From Citrobacter enshiensis (GTDB lineage: Bacteria > Pseudomonadota > Gammaproteobacteria > Enterobacterales > Enterobacteriaceae), in contig NZ_CP119862.1 of NCBI RefSeq assembly GCF_029338175.1, forward strand, positions 4,496,839-4,560,838: a stretch of 64,000 nucleotides of DNA, written 5' to 3'. The notes under the pieces were generated by a model, which was not told the origin of the DNA, did no database searches, and saw only the letters and a list, made by a program, of their open reading frames with translations. The position numbers were made by a program, and so were the translations under genes. This document shows, piece by piece, positions 18,783 through 27,245 of this stretch. The number at the start of each line of letters is the position of its first letter. Positions within the stretch are counted from its first letter, which is position 1.

Positions 18783-18894
18783 TCGTTCACGTTGCAGGAC
18801 GGCGACAAGCCCGAGGCTCCCCGGGAACTTAGATAACTCAGTGACCGGGGTGATCGAGCGCAGTCAACGCATCTGCGGCGTGAAGAATGACGGA
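18783..18894. repeat. ERIC element between dnaB and alr
   Basis: About 112 bp. The core TAACTCAGTGACCGGGGTGA at 18834-18853 resembles the ERIC core AGTAAGTGACTGGGGTGAGC, and CAGTCAACGC and TGAAGAATGACG follow in ERIC order. The ends pair: TTCACGTTGCAG near 18786 with CTGCGGCGTGAA near 18873 (12 bp including G-T pairs), and an inner stem CCCCGG / CCGGGG. It starts within a few bases of the dnaB stop. A second copy lies at 46305-46420. Confidence 0.85.
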
Positions 18895-18897
18895 GAT

Positions 18898-20313
18898 TTA
18901 TTCGTCGTCGTACTGCGGCCCCGCATAATTATCAAAACGCGACCACTGACCGTTAAATGTCAGACGTACCGTACCAATGGGGCCGTTACGTTGTTTACCA
19001 ATAATAATTTCTGCGATGCCTTTTAAGTCGCTGTTCTCGTGATAAACCTCGTCACGGTAGATAAACATGATCAAATCCGCATCCTGCTCAATGGAGCCAG
19101 ATTCACGCAAATCGGAGTTAACCGGGCGTTTATCGGCACGTTGTTCCAGTGAACGGTTAAGCTGTGACAGCGCCACGACCGGAACATGAAGTTCTTTCGC
19201 TAACGCTTTGAGCGATCGGGAGATTTCGGCGATCTCCAGCGTACGGTTGTCGGAGAGCGACGGCACGCGCATCAGCTGAAGGTAGTCGATCATGATAAGC
19301 CCGATACCGCCGTGTTCGCGGGCGATACGCCGCGCGCGGGAGCGCACTTCCGTCGGCGTCAGGCCAGAGGAGTCATCAATATAAATATTGCGCTTTTCAA
19401 GCAAAATCCCCATGGTGCCGGAGATCCGCGCCCAGTCTTCATCGTCCAGTTGCCCGGTACGAATTTTGGTTTGATCCACGCGCGAAAGCGACGCCAGAGA
19501 ACGCATCATAATCTGCTCTGAGGGCATCTCAAGAGAGAAGATCAGAACCGGCTTATCCTGCAACATCGCGGCATTTTCGACGAGGTTCATCGCAAATGTC
19601 GTTTTACCCATCGACGGACGCGCCGCAACGATGATCAGATCCGACGGCTGCAAACCCGCCGTCTTTTTATTGAGATCGTCATACCCGGTATTCACACCGG
19701 TGACACCATCGTGCGGCTGCTGGAACAACTGTTCGATACGCGCAACGGTGGCATCCAGCACATCCGCGATGTTTTTCGGGCCTTCGTCTTTATTGGCGCG
19801 GCTTTCGGCGATTTTAAAGACGCGTGATTCCGCCAAATCGAGCAGATCTTCACTTGAGCGACCCTGCGGGTCGAAACCCGCATCCGCTATTTCATGGGCG
19901 ACAGAAATCATGTCGCGAACGACGGCGCGTTCGCGGACAATATCGGCATACGCGCTGATATTCGCCGCACTTGGCGTATTTTTGGATAACTCCGCCAGAT
20001 ACGCAAAACCGCCGACGCTGTCCAGTTGCCCCTGTACTTCCAGCGATTCCGCCAGGGTGATCAGGTCGATAGGCTTGCCCATCTCCTGCAAGCGGTGCAT
20101 TTCGGTAAAAATGTGACGGTGCGGGCGGGTGTAAAAGTCTTCTGCCACCACGCGCTCAGCCACATCATCCCAGCGTTCGTTATCCAGCATTAAACCGCCC
20201 AACACCGACTGCTCCGCTTCAATCGAGTGCGGCGGCACTTTCAGCCCGGTAACCTGCGGATCGCGGTCACGAGCTTCAGTCTGTTGTTTGTTGAAGGGTT
20301 TGTTTCCTGCCAT
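18898..20313 (-). CDS. dnaB: Replicative DNA helicase DnaB
   Basis: Hexameric 5'-3' helicase of the replication fork, 471 residues as in E. coli. N-terminal DnaG-interacting domain (about 25-130), linker, and RecA-type motor with Walker A ARPSMGKTTFA and Walker B LIMIDYLQLM; the conserved arginine region SEQRADKRP/SDLRESGSIEQDAD follows. No intein or insertion. It is divergent from qorA and is followed by the ERIC repeat and alr, as in E. coli gene order. Confidence 0.97.
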   Translation of the reverse strand: MAGNKPFNKQQTEARDRDPQVTGLKVPPHSIEAEQSVLGGLMLDNERWDDVAERVVAEDFYTRPHRHIFTEMHRLQEMGKPIDLITLAESLEVQGQLDSVGGFAYLAELSKNTPSAANISAYADIVRERAVVRDMISVAHEIADAGFDPQGRSSEDLLDLAESRVFKIAESRANKDEGPKNIADVLDATVARIEQLFQQPHDGVTGVNTGYDDLNKKTAGLQPSDLIIVAARPSMGKTTFAMNLVENAAMLQDKPVLIFSLEMPSEQIMMRSLASLSRVDQTKIRTGQLDDEDWARISGTMGILLEKRNIYIDDSSGLTPTEVRSRARRIAREHGGIGLIMIDYLQLMRVPSLSDNRTLEIAEISRSLKALAKELHVPVVALSQLNRSLEQRADKRPVNSDLRESGSIEQDADLIMFIYRDEVYHENSDLKGIAEIIIGKQRNGPIGTVRLTFNGQWSRFDNYAGPQYDDE

Positions 20314-20394
20314 AGTGAATGGAGTTACCGAGATAAAGAGTGGGTCGAAAGATTACCATATAAGTAGACCCTAACGATACGTTCTGGAGGAAGC

Positions 20395-21378
20395 ATGGCA
20401 ACACGAATTGAATTTCACAAGCATGGTGGCCCTGACGTACTAAAGGTGGTGGACTTTATGCCCGCAGACCCGGCGGAGAACGAAATCCAGGTCGAAAATA
20501 AAGCCATTGGCATTAACTACATTGATACCTATATTCGCAGTGGCCTGTATCCGCCTCCCTCGTTACCCAGTGGATTAGGCACAGAAGCGGCGGGGATTGT
20601 CAGTAAAGTTGGCAGCAACGTCAAACATGTCAAAGCTGGCGACCGCGTCGTTTATGCCCAATCAGCGCTCGGGGCCTACAGTTCTGTGCACAATGTCCCT
20701 GCCGATAAAGCCGCCATTTTACCGAACGCTATCTCTTTCGAGCAGGCGGCGGCCTCTTTCCTCAAAGGCTTAACCGTCTATTATCTGCTGCGCAAAACCT
20801 ATGAAATCAAACCCGATGAGCCTTTTTTATTCCATGCCGCCGCGGGCGGTGTAGGGCTGATTGCCTGTCAGTGGGCGAAAGCGCTGGGCGCTAAACTTAT
20901 CGGTACGGTTGGCAACGCGCAAAAAGCGCAACGGGCTTTGCAGGCGGGCGCCTGGCAGGTGATCAACTACCGTGAAGAAAATATCGTCGATCGGGTCAAA
21001 GAGATCACCGGCGGCAAAAAAGTGCAGGTCGTTTACGACTCAGTTGGCAAAGATACATGGGAAGCTTCGCTGGATTGTCTGCAACGTCGTGGCCTGATGG
21101 TCAGTTTTGGCAATGCGTCAGGACCGGTCACCGGCGTCAACTTAGGTATTCTGAACCAAAAAGGCTCGCTGTATACGACCCGCCCTTCTCTGCAAGGGTA
21201 TATCACCAATCGTGACGAACTCACCGAGGCCAGTAATGAGCTGTTCTCGCTGATTGCCAGCGGCGTTATCAAGGTCGATGTAACAGAAAATCAGAAGTAT
21301 GCGTTGAAAGATGCACAGCGCGCGCATCAGGCGCTGGAGAGCAGAACGACGCAGGGTTCGAGCCTGCTAATCCCTTAA
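20395..21378 (+). CDS. qorA: NADPH-dependent quinone reductase QorA
   Basis: Medium-chain, zinc-free zeta-crystallin-like oxidoreductase, 327 residues as in E. coli Qor. GroES-like N-terminal domain (IEVENKAIGINYIDTYIRSG) and Rossmann domain with HAAAGGVGLIACQWAKALG. It reduces quinones by single-electron transfer; the catalytic zinc ligands of alcohol dehydrogenases are missing, as expected. ATG 20395 with GGAGGAAGC upstream. Divergent from dnaB and followed by a strong terminator. Confidence 0.95.
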   Translation: MATRIEFHKHGGPDVLKVVDFMPADPAENEIQVENKAIGINYIDTYIRSGLYPPPSLPSGLGTEAAGIVSKVGSNVKHVKAGDRVVYAQSALGAYSSVHNVPADKAAILPNAISFEQAAASFLKGLTVYYLLRKTYEIKPDEPFLFHAAAGGVGLIACQWAKALGAKLIGTVGNAQKAQRALQAGAWQVINYREENIVDRVKEITGGKKVQVVYDSVGKDTWEASLDCLQRRGLMVSFGNASGPVTGVNLGILNQKGSLYTTRPSLQGYITNRDELTEASNELFSLIASGVIKVDVTENQKYALKDAQRAHQALESRTTQGSSLLIP

Positions 21379-21395
21379 TGGCGTAGAAAGAAATT

Positions 21396-21428
21396 GGGCT
21401 TCCACATGGGAAGCCCTTTCTTTTTTTT
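21396..21428 (+). terminator. Rho-independent terminator of qorA
   Basis: Stem GGGCTTCC / GGAAGCCC with a 5-nt loop followed by TTTCTTTTTTTT. Confidence 0.9.
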
Positions 21429-21552
21429 GTTCGGCTGTATGTAGGGTACAGCTCGATGAATTCGTTAGACGCGCAATAGTGACAGGTTTGATAATCAATT
21501 CCTAATGGGTTCTAAGAGCAAAGTTTCAGGTTGTGACGCATCCCTCACATCT

Positions 21553-21795
21553 TTAGTAACGCCAACGGTTATTGCGCTGATATTGTGGGATTTTCGGTGC
21601 TTTTATCGCCTTAATGGCCCACACCACCGCAATGGCCAGTAACAGCCAGGGCAGCAGTTTAAACATCAGTGCAAACAGCCCCCCCAGAAACATCACCACC
21701 GTCGCCACCACCAACGCGGCCAGAACGCCCAACAGGGAAACCCCCGTCGCCATCAACATGATGAAAAATCCAATTACAAACAGTAGTTCCAGCAT
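21553..21795 (-). CDS. pspG: Phage shock protein G
   Basis: 80-residue inner-membrane protein with two or three hydrophobic segments (LELLFVIGFFIMLMATGVSL, then an Ala/Val-rich helix and LLPWLLLAIAVVWAI), ending in the charged YQRNNRWRY. Length and sequence match E. coli PspG (YjbO), an effector of the PspF/sigma-54 envelope stress regulon. The start at 21795 was chosen to match that N-terminus; upstream codons belong to the leader. A sigma-54 promoter lies about 35 bp upstream. Confidence 0.94.
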   Translation of the reverse strand: MLELLFVIGFFIMLMATGVSLLGVLAALVVATVVMFLGGLFALMFKLLPWLLLAIAVVWAIKAIKAPKIPQYQRNNRWRY

Positions 21796-21828
21796 GATGC
21801 TCTCCCCTAATGAAATCTGCACAGACCA

Positions 21829-21845
21829 TTACAAGAAACATGCCA
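21829..21845 (-). promoter_or_regulatory. Sigma-54 promoter of pspG
   Basis: On the minus strand TGGCATGTTTCTTGTAA fits TGGCAC-N5-TTGCA with correct GG-to-G spacing and one mismatch at the -12 C. E. coli pspG is known to be transcribed by sigma-54 RNA polymerase with PspF, so this agrees with established biology. Confidence 0.8.
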
Positions 21846-21870
21846 AAAAATAACACATTGATTTTAAAGA

Positions 21871-21900
21871 AAAACGCCCCGCAACATTGTGCAGGGCGTG
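21871..21900 (-). terminator. Terminator of dusA
   Basis: On the minus strand ACGCCCTGCA pairs imperfectly with TGCGGGGCGT across a short loop, followed by TTTTTCTTT. It lies about 29 bp past the dusA stop. Confidence 0.8.
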
Positions 21901-21928
21901 GTGAATTTGACCAGGTTTTAGTGAAAAA

Positions 21929-22924
21929 TTAACGCTTATCCGCCACCAACTTCAGCGCGTGCTCCAGCACGTTGATATCGGCACCGGCTTTATGGGCATT
22001 TTCACTCAGGTAGCGACGCCACTGACGCGCGCCCGGAATGCCCTGGAACAGACCCAGCATATGGCGGGTGATATGACCCAGATAGGTGCCGTTACTGAGT
22101 TCGCGCTCAATATACGGGTACATCGCACGCACCACCGCAACCGGATCGGCATCGCCCATCGTCGCACCGAAAATCTCACGGTCGACAGAGGCCAGAATAC
22201 CGGGGTTTTGATAGGCTTCGCGCCCGACCATCACGCCGTCCATGTGCTGCAGATGCGCTTTCGCATCAATCAGCGATTTAATGCCGCCGTTGATCGACAT
22301 CGTCAGATGCGGAAAATCACGCTTCAATTGGTAGACACGCGGGTAATCCAGCGGCGGGATCTCCCGGTTTTCTTTCGGGCTTAACCCGGAGAGCCAGGCT
22401 TTGCGTGCGTGGATGATAAACATCTCGCATTCGCCCTTACCGGCAACCGTATTAATGAAATCGCAGAGAAATTCGTAGCTGTCCTGATCGTCAATGCCGA
22501 TTCGGGTTTTGACCGTCACCGGAATCGACACCACATCACGCATCGCCTTCACGCAATCCGCCACCAGTTGCGCATTGCCCATCAGGCAGGCGCCGAACAT
22601 GCCGTTTTGTACACGGTCAGAAGGGCAACCCACGTTGAGATTGATCTCATCATAACCGCGCTCTTGTGCCAGCTTTGCACACTGCGCCAGCGCCGCAGGG
22701 TCGCTACCGCCCAGTTGCAGCGCGATCGGATGTTCTTCTTCGCTGTACGCCAGGTAGTCGCCCTTGCCATGAATGATCGCGCCAGTCGTGACCATTTCGG
22801 TATAGAGCAGCGTCTGGCGGGAGAGCAAGCGCAGGAAATAGCGGCAATGTCTGTCCGTCCAGTCGAGCATCGGCGCGATAGAAAAACGATGGGCAGGAAA
22901 AACGGGGGACGAAGTTTCTGACAT
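21929..22924 (-). CDS. dusA: tRNA-dihydrouridine(20/20a) synthase DusA
   Basis: FMN-dependent enzyme that reduces U20 and U20a in the tRNA D-loop. 331 residues. TIM-barrel with [14 protein letters not shown] at the N-terminus, the catalytic cysteine in [34 protein letters not shown] and GREAYQNPG phosphate-binding region. The first 12 residues differ from E. coli, whose protein is slightly longer at the N-terminus. Lies between pspG and a cupin gene. Confidence 0.95.
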   Translation of the reverse strand: MSETSSPVFPAHRFSIAPMLDWTDRHCRYFLRLLSRQTLLYTEMVTTGAIIHGKGDYLAYSEEEHPIALQLGGSDPAALAQCAKLAQERGYDEINLNVGCPSDRVQNGMFGACLMGNAQLVADCVKAMRDVVSIPVTVKTRIGIDDQDSYEFLCDFINTVAGKGECEMFIIHARKAWLSGLSPKENREIPPLDYPRVYQLKRDFPHLTMSINGGIKSLIDAKAHLQHMDGVMVGREAYQNPGILASVDREIFGATMGDADPVAVVRAMYPYIERELSNGTYLGHITRHMLGLFQGIPGARQWRRYLSENAHKAGADINVLEHALKLVADKR

Positions 22925-23075
22925 GGCGATTAATTAAGCATTCTGAAAAAGGGGCGCTACTATAGCATAAAGCAAAACCAGAGAGGCAAGACCACACGCA
23001 GATGGCTGCATTGCGTGTGAGCCGGGCCGACGGCGCAGACCGTCCCTGCCCGATGGTCAACGACAAGGAACAGCA

Positions 23076-23564
23076 CTATTTTCGCCCTGGTTTTCCGTCG
23101 TGCGAGCCAAAAAACTGCGGCGGATGGTCAACCCAGCGATCTTCTCGTGTGGCGGCATACACCGGATTAAGCGGGTAGTAGATGCGATTGTGTTTTTTAT
23201 TCGCCTCCCCGACAACAAGCAGGCAAACCTCTGCACTGGTGTTATTGATAAAGGTGTGGCACACCCCTGTTCCCGCCGGAAAACCGACGCTGTCTCCGGG
23301 TTCTAATTTCCACAGATAGCCGTTTATCCAGACTTCGGGATAGCCTTCCAGCACATAGATGAACTCTTCTTCGTCGCTTTCCGCATGCGGATATGAGGTA
23401 CGACGACCCGGCGGGAGGCGTTCATGGTGAATGCCAAGCCGACGCAATCCGAGCGTTCGCGCCAGCGGTGCCCCGATGGAAAATAGCTCATCGCTATCAG
23501 GATAGGTAGAGTCATCGGCGCCTTCTGCGTCGCGCCAGTGACGAATGCAATCAGGTCTTTTCAT
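23076..23564 (-). CDS. Cupin-domain protein, function unknown
   Basis: 162 residues with one cupin barrel at about 45-135. The first metal-binding motif is seen as PHAESDEEEFIYVLEG and the second as GTGVCHTFINNT; the usual third histidine/glutamate set is partly present, so metal binding is likely but not certain. The rest (TREDRWVDHPPQFFG) is typical of a small proteobacterial cupin family of unknown role. It is divergent from zur with about 114 bp between the starts; E. coli K-12 has yjbL/yjbM in this interval instead. No substrate can be assigned. Confidence 0.8.
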   Translation of the reverse strand: MKRPDCIRHWRDAEGADDSTYPDSDELFSIGAPLARTLGLRRLGIHHERLPPGRRTSYPHAESDEEEFIYVLEGYPEVWINGYLWKLEPGDSVGFPAGTGVCHTFINNTSAEVCLLVVGEANKKHNRIYYPLNPVYAATREDRWVDHPPQFFGSHDGKPGRK

Positions 23565-23678
23565 TTTGGTTTTCCAGTGTGCAATGCGTCAGGTATAGCA
23601 CACCGCGGGGGATCTCGGTGTTTTAAGAAGAACATGATAAAGTAAGGGATTAACGTTTCACGTACTCCGGGGTGCCAA

Positions 23679-24194
23679 ATGGAAAAGATCACAACACAAG
23701 ACCTATTGGCGCAAGCTGAGAAACTCTGTGCGCAGCGCAATGTGCGACTCACTCCTCAGCGCCTCGAAGTGTTGCGTTTGATGAGCCTGCAACAAGGGGC
23801 CATCAGCGCCTATGATCTGTTGGACCTGCTACGTGAAACTGAACCGCAGGCCAAGCCGCCTACGGTGTACCGTGCGCTCGATTTTTTGCTCGAGCAGGGC
23901 TTTGTTCACAAGGTCGAATCCACCAATAGCTATGTGCTCTGCCATCTGTTCGATCAGCCGACCCATAGTTCAGCCATGTTCATTTGTGACCGGTGCGGCG
24001 TGGTGAAAGAAGAAAGCACCGAGGGCGTGGAAGATATTATGCATACGCTGGCGGCAAAAATGGGCTTTGCCCTGCGTCATAACGTGATTGAAGCGCACGG
24101 GTTATGCCCGGCGTGCGTTGAAGTTGAAGCGTGTCGCCATCCTGATGAGTGCCAGCACGATCATTCGATTCTGGTGAAGAAAAAACCGCGTTAA
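23679..24194 (+). CDS. zur: Zinc uptake regulator Zur
   Basis: Fur-family repressor, 171 residues as in E. coli. Winged-helix DNA-binding domain at 1-90 (LTPQRLEVLRLM, PPTVYRALDFLLEQGFVHK), then the dimerisation domain with two structural-zinc cysteine pairs, CDRCG near 103-107 and CPAC near 143-146, and a His-rich tail CRHPDECQHDH. It represses znuABC and other zinc genes when zinc is plentiful. Confidence 0.96.
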   Translation: MEKITTQDLLAQAEKLCAQRNVRLTPQRLEVLRLMSLQQGAISAYDLLDLLRETEPQAKPPTVYRALDFLLEQGFVHKVESTNSYVLCHLFDQPTHSSAMFICDRCGVVKEESTEGVEDIMHTLAAKMGFALRHNVIEAHGLCPACVEVEACRHPDECQHDHSILVKKKPR

Positions 24195-24198
24195 GCAG

Positions 24199-24225
24199 GT
24201 TGGGCGGCAAAACCGCCCAATGGAC
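24199..24225. terminator. Hairpin after zur
   Basis: TTGGGCGG and CCGCCCAA form an 8-bp stem over AAAA/CAAAA. No T-run follows on either strand, so it may be a weak terminator or mRNA-protecting hairpin between convergent zur and yjbJ. Confidence 0.5.
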
Positions 24226-24260
24226 TGTACATCCTTGTACTTTCGGGTCACCGCGGCTGA

Positions 24261-24470
24261 TTACCAGCGGTATTTATTACGCGTTTCCCAGTCGCTCACT
24301 TCCTTTTCCGCCTTGTCTCTGGCGTAACCGTAACGTTCCTGGACCTTACCGACCAACTGGTCGCGCTTACCTTCAATGACCGTCATATCATCATCGGTCA
24401 GCTTGCCCCATTGCTCTTTCACTTTCCCTTTGAACTGTTTCCAGTTACCGCTGACTTCGTCTTTATTCAT
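24261..24470 (-). CDS. yjbJ: CsbD-family stress protein YjbJ
   Basis: 69-residue charged, abundant small protein of the CsbD family, same length as E. coli YjbJ. It contains the family repeats GNWKQFKGKVKEQWGKLTDD and RDQLVGKVQERYGYARDKA and ends WETRNKYRW. The start at 24470 (MNKDE) has an upstream in-frame ATG one codon earlier; both follow GAGG. The molecular role is unknown; family members respond to general stress. Confidence 0.94.
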   Translation of the reverse strand: MNKDEVSGNWKQFKGKVKEQWGKLTDDDMTVIEGKRDQLVGKVQERYGYARDKAEKEVSDWETRNKYRW

Positions 24471-24600
24471 CATCGAGTCCTCATGATTAGTGGTGATTAG
24501 CGATATTGCTTCGCCCAAATACACTACGTTTTCTGCTGGACGTGAGATTAATTGTAGTCAGTGATCCCATGTTCATTTTGATATTCGGAACTTTTAACCA

Positions 24601-25926
24601 TCACGCTCGGGCAAACCAGGTTCCATGCCGCCAGTGACGTCGCCAGATCCAGGCCAACGAGAGTCCACGAAGCGCCAGAAAAACGGCTAACGCCAGCCAC
24701 AGTCCATGATTGCCGAGCCAGGGCAACGCACACAGCGTGAGGGCAAATCCCAGCGCCGCAACGGCCATACTGTTGCGCATTTCCGCCGCACGCGTCGCCC
24801 CGATAAACATGCCATCCAGCAAATAACACCAGACACCGATTAACGGCAACACCACCTGCCAGATAAGGTAGCGATCGGCCAAAAGTTGAATTTGCGGCAA
24901 CGACGTCAGCAGCGCGATGATGTGCTCGCCCGCCAGGGCATAAACGAGGGCAAAGAGCAGCGCCACAATCCCTGACTGCCGACATGCAGCACGCCAGACA
25001 TCCAGCAACTGGCTGCCGTCACGCGCGCCATACGCCTGCCCGGAATGCGCTTCGACAGCATAAGCAAATCCATCAAGGGCATAGGCGGTAAAGGTCAGCA
25101 GGGTCATCAGAACAGCGTTCACCGCAATGATGTCGCTGCCCAGCCGCGCGCCCAGAACCGTGATCGCACCGAAGCACAGTTGCAACAGCAACGAGCGCAG
25201 CATGATGTCCCGGTTAAGCGCCAGCAAGCGGCGGAAATTCCCCCGCCAGGCGTGTTTCAGCATCATGGACGACACGCCGCGCAGAGGAAGAACCTTGCGC
25301 ACCATCATCAGGCCAAGCAGCAACGTGGCATATTCTGCGATCACCGTCGCCAGTGCTGCGCCCTGCACGTTCATATGCAAGCCCATCACCAGCCACAGAT
25401 CGAGCACAATATTGAGGATGTTGCCGACAACCAGCAGGATCACCGGCGCACGGGCATACTGAACGCCCAACAACCAGCCAAGCAGAACCAGGTTCGCCAG
25501 CGATGCCGGGGCGCTCAGCCAGCGGATCTCCAGAAAACGTCGCGCCTGTACCAGCACCGCTTCATTTCCACCGACGATATGCAATGCAAGATCGATTACT
25601 GGCGTACGGAACAACGCGATTAAGGCCCCCGCTCCCAGCGCCAGAATCAGTGGCTGCACCAGCGCGCGCGCCAGTGCCTGGGGGTTTTTGGCGCCAAACG
25701 CCTGAGCCGTCAGCCCGGTGGTGCTCATGCGTAAGAAGAGCAACAGCATAAAGAGAAAACTGGTTGCCGTTGCGCCCACGGCAACGCCGCCCAGATACAC
25801 AGGGCTGTCCAGATGCCCAATGACCGCAGTATCCACCAGTCCCAGCAAGGGAACGGTGATATTGGAGAAGATCATCGGTAACGCGAGACGCCAGAGCGCT
25901 TTGTCGGAAGAGGTAAAGAAAGGCAT
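24601..25926 (-). CDS. dinF: MATE-family efflux protein DinF
   Basis: 441-residue inner-membrane transporter with 12 predicted membrane segments of the multidrug and toxic compound extrusion family. The first half contains VPLLGLVDTAVIGHL, which matches the MATE signature, and a matching second half follows. In E. coli dinF is co-transcribed with lexA and is SOS-inducible, reported to protect against oxidative stress and bile salts. Here it is 67 bp downstream of lexA, with a strong hairpin between, so SOS boxes at 26611 should control it by read-through. Confidence 0.95.
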   Translation of the reverse strand: MPFFTSSDKALWRLALPMIFSNITVPLLGLVDTAVIGHLDSPVYLGGVAVGATATSFLFMLLLFLRMSTTGLTAQAFGAKNPQALARALVQPLILALGAGALIALFRTPVIDLALHIVGGNEAVLVQARRFLEIRWLSAPASLANLVLLGWLLGVQYARAPVILLVVGNILNIVLDLWLVMGLHMNVQGAALATVIAEYATLLLGLMMVRKVLPLRGVSSMMLKHAWRGNFRRLLALNRDIMLRSLLLQLCFGAITVLGARLGSDIIAVNAVLMTLLTFTAYALDGFAYAVEAHSGQAYGARDGSQLLDVWRAACRQSGIVALLFALVYALAGEHIIALLTSLPQIQLLADRYLIWQVVLPLIGVWCYLLDGMFIGATRAAEMRNSMAVAALGFALTLCALPWLGNHGLWLALAVFLALRGLSLAWIWRRHWRHGTWFARA

Positions 25927-25956
25927 GCAGGAAAGCCTGAGCAGGAGTTAAAACAA

Positions 25957-25981
25957 ACAGTGGCGCGAGATGCGCCACTGT
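25957..25981 (-). terminator. Perfect 10-bp hairpin between lexA and dinF
   Basis: ACAGTGGCGC and GCGCCACTGT are perfect complements over a 5-base loop; on the minus strand TTTGTTTT follows. It looks like a partial terminator that would lower dinF expression relative to lexA. Confidence 0.7.
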
Positions 25982-25993
25982 ATCAAAACAATA

Positions 25994-26602
25994 TTACAAC
26001 CACTCACCGTTGCGGATGACACCGACCGCCAGCCCTTCAATCGTGAAGTTTTGCTCGCGCAGGTCAACCACGATCGGTTTGAATTCACTGTTCTCTGGCA
26101 GAAGCTCGATTTTATTGCCCTGTTTTTTCAGGCGTTTTACGGTGACTTCATCGTCAATACGCGCCACGACCACCTGGCCGTTACGCACGTCCTGGGTTTT
26201 GTGTACCGCCAGCAAATCGCCGTCCATAATCCCAATATCTTTCATCGACATACCGCTGACGCGCAGCAGGAAATCGGCATTAGGTTTAAACAGCGACGGG
26301 TCGACTTGATAGTGGCCTTCAATATGCTGCTGTGCCAGAAGGGGTTCCCCTGCCGCCACGCGGCCCACTAAAGGCAGCCCCTCTTCTTCTTCCACCAGCA
26401 GACGGATACCGCGAGAAGCACCGGAGACAATCTCAAGGACGCCTTTACGTGCCAGCGCTTTCAGGTGTTCTTCAGCCGCATTTGGGGAACGGAACCCCAA
26501 ACGCTGCGCGATCTCCGCACGCGTCGGTGGCATGCCTGTCTGGCTGATGTGATCCCGAATGAGATCGAACACCTCTTGCTGCCTGGCCGTTAACGCTTTC
26601 AT
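25994..26602 (-). CDS. lexA: SOS repressor LexA
   Basis: 202 residues as in E. coli. N-terminal winged helix-turn-helix ([18 protein letters not shown]), self-cleavage site Ala84-Gly85 in GRVAAGEP, and the Ser119/Lys156 catalytic dyad (SGMSMKD and TVKRL). RecA-stimulated autocleavage relieves repression of DNA-damage genes. It is preceded by two LexA boxes for autoregulation and followed by dinF. Confidence 0.98.
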   Translation of the reverse strand: MKALTARQQEVFDLIRDHISQTGMPPTRAEIAQRLGFRSPNAAEEHLKALARKGVLEIVSGASRGIRLLVEEEEGLPLVGRVAAGEPLLAQQHIEGHYQVDPSLFKPNADFLLRVSGMSMKDIGIMDGDLLAVHKTQDVRNGQVVVARIDDEVTVKRLKKQGNKIELLPENSEFKPIVVDLREQNFTIEGLAVGVIRNGEWL

Positions 26603-26610
26603 TCCGCCCC

Positions 26611-26647
26611 CTGGGTGTATATACAGTTATGCTGTGAGTATATACAG
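26611..26647 (-). promoter_or_regulatory. Two LexA (SOS) boxes of lexA
   Basis: On the minus strand CTGTATATACTCACAG (26632-26647) and CTGTATATACACCCAG (26611-26626), with a 5-bp spacer. Both fit CTGT-N8-ACAG (the second with CCAG) and are the same tandem arrangement as the E. coli lexA operator. Confidence 0.95.
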
Positions 26648-26711
26648 TTAAAGGCGATTTTGGAACCACAAACAGCACAAAAAACAAGAGATTTATCGGA
26701 TTATGGAACCC

Positions 26712-27080
26712 TTATCGAAAATGCGACCACAGCAGGATTCCCCAGGTGATCATCGCGACAAAGATCGACAGCAATACTGCCGCCGACCCCATATCCTTCG
26801 CCCGCCCGGAAAGCTCATGGTATTCAGAGCCAATGCGGTCAACCACTGCCTCAATCGCGCTGTTGAGGATTTCCACTATCATCACCAACATGACAGAACC
26901 AATCAACAAAACACGCGTGATGGCATCCACATCCAGCCAGCAGGCAATCGCTACCCCCAGCAGTACAGCAACACTTTCCTGACGAAATGCTGCTTCATTA
27001 ATCCATGCAGCACGAAAACCTTTCCAGGAATAACCAGCAGCTTTAATAATTCGGGTAAGTCCAGTGGTATTATTGGCCAT
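26712..27080 (-). CDS. dgkA: Diacylglycerol kinase DgkA
   Basis: 122-residue integral membrane kinase, three transmembrane helices, that phosphorylates diacylglycerol left over from membrane-derived oligosaccharide and LPS modification, returning phosphatidic acid. The active-site strip EILNSAIEAVVDRIGSEYH and KAAGYSWKGFRAAW are conserved. ATG 27080 matches E. coli; the preceding TTG codon is not needed. Divergent from plsB, as in E. coli. Confidence 0.96.
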   Translation of the reverse strand: MANNTTGLTRIIKAAGYSWKGFRAAWINEAAFRQESVAVLLGVAIACWLDVDAITRVLLIGSVMLVMIVEILNSAIEAVVDRIGSEYHELSGRAKDMGSAAVLLSIFVAMITWGILLWSHFR

Positions 27081-27245
27081 CAAAAGAACCTTTTTGCATT
27101 ATCAGCGTCAATGACATTATATCGTTAACCCACGAAATTCGGGTTACAGCGGCGCGAAGTATGACGGGATACACCAGAAATTCGCTAGACTTTCTGATAT
27201 CCTTGCAGCGCATTTGCATTATTAACCAGAGGCTTTACATCGTTT

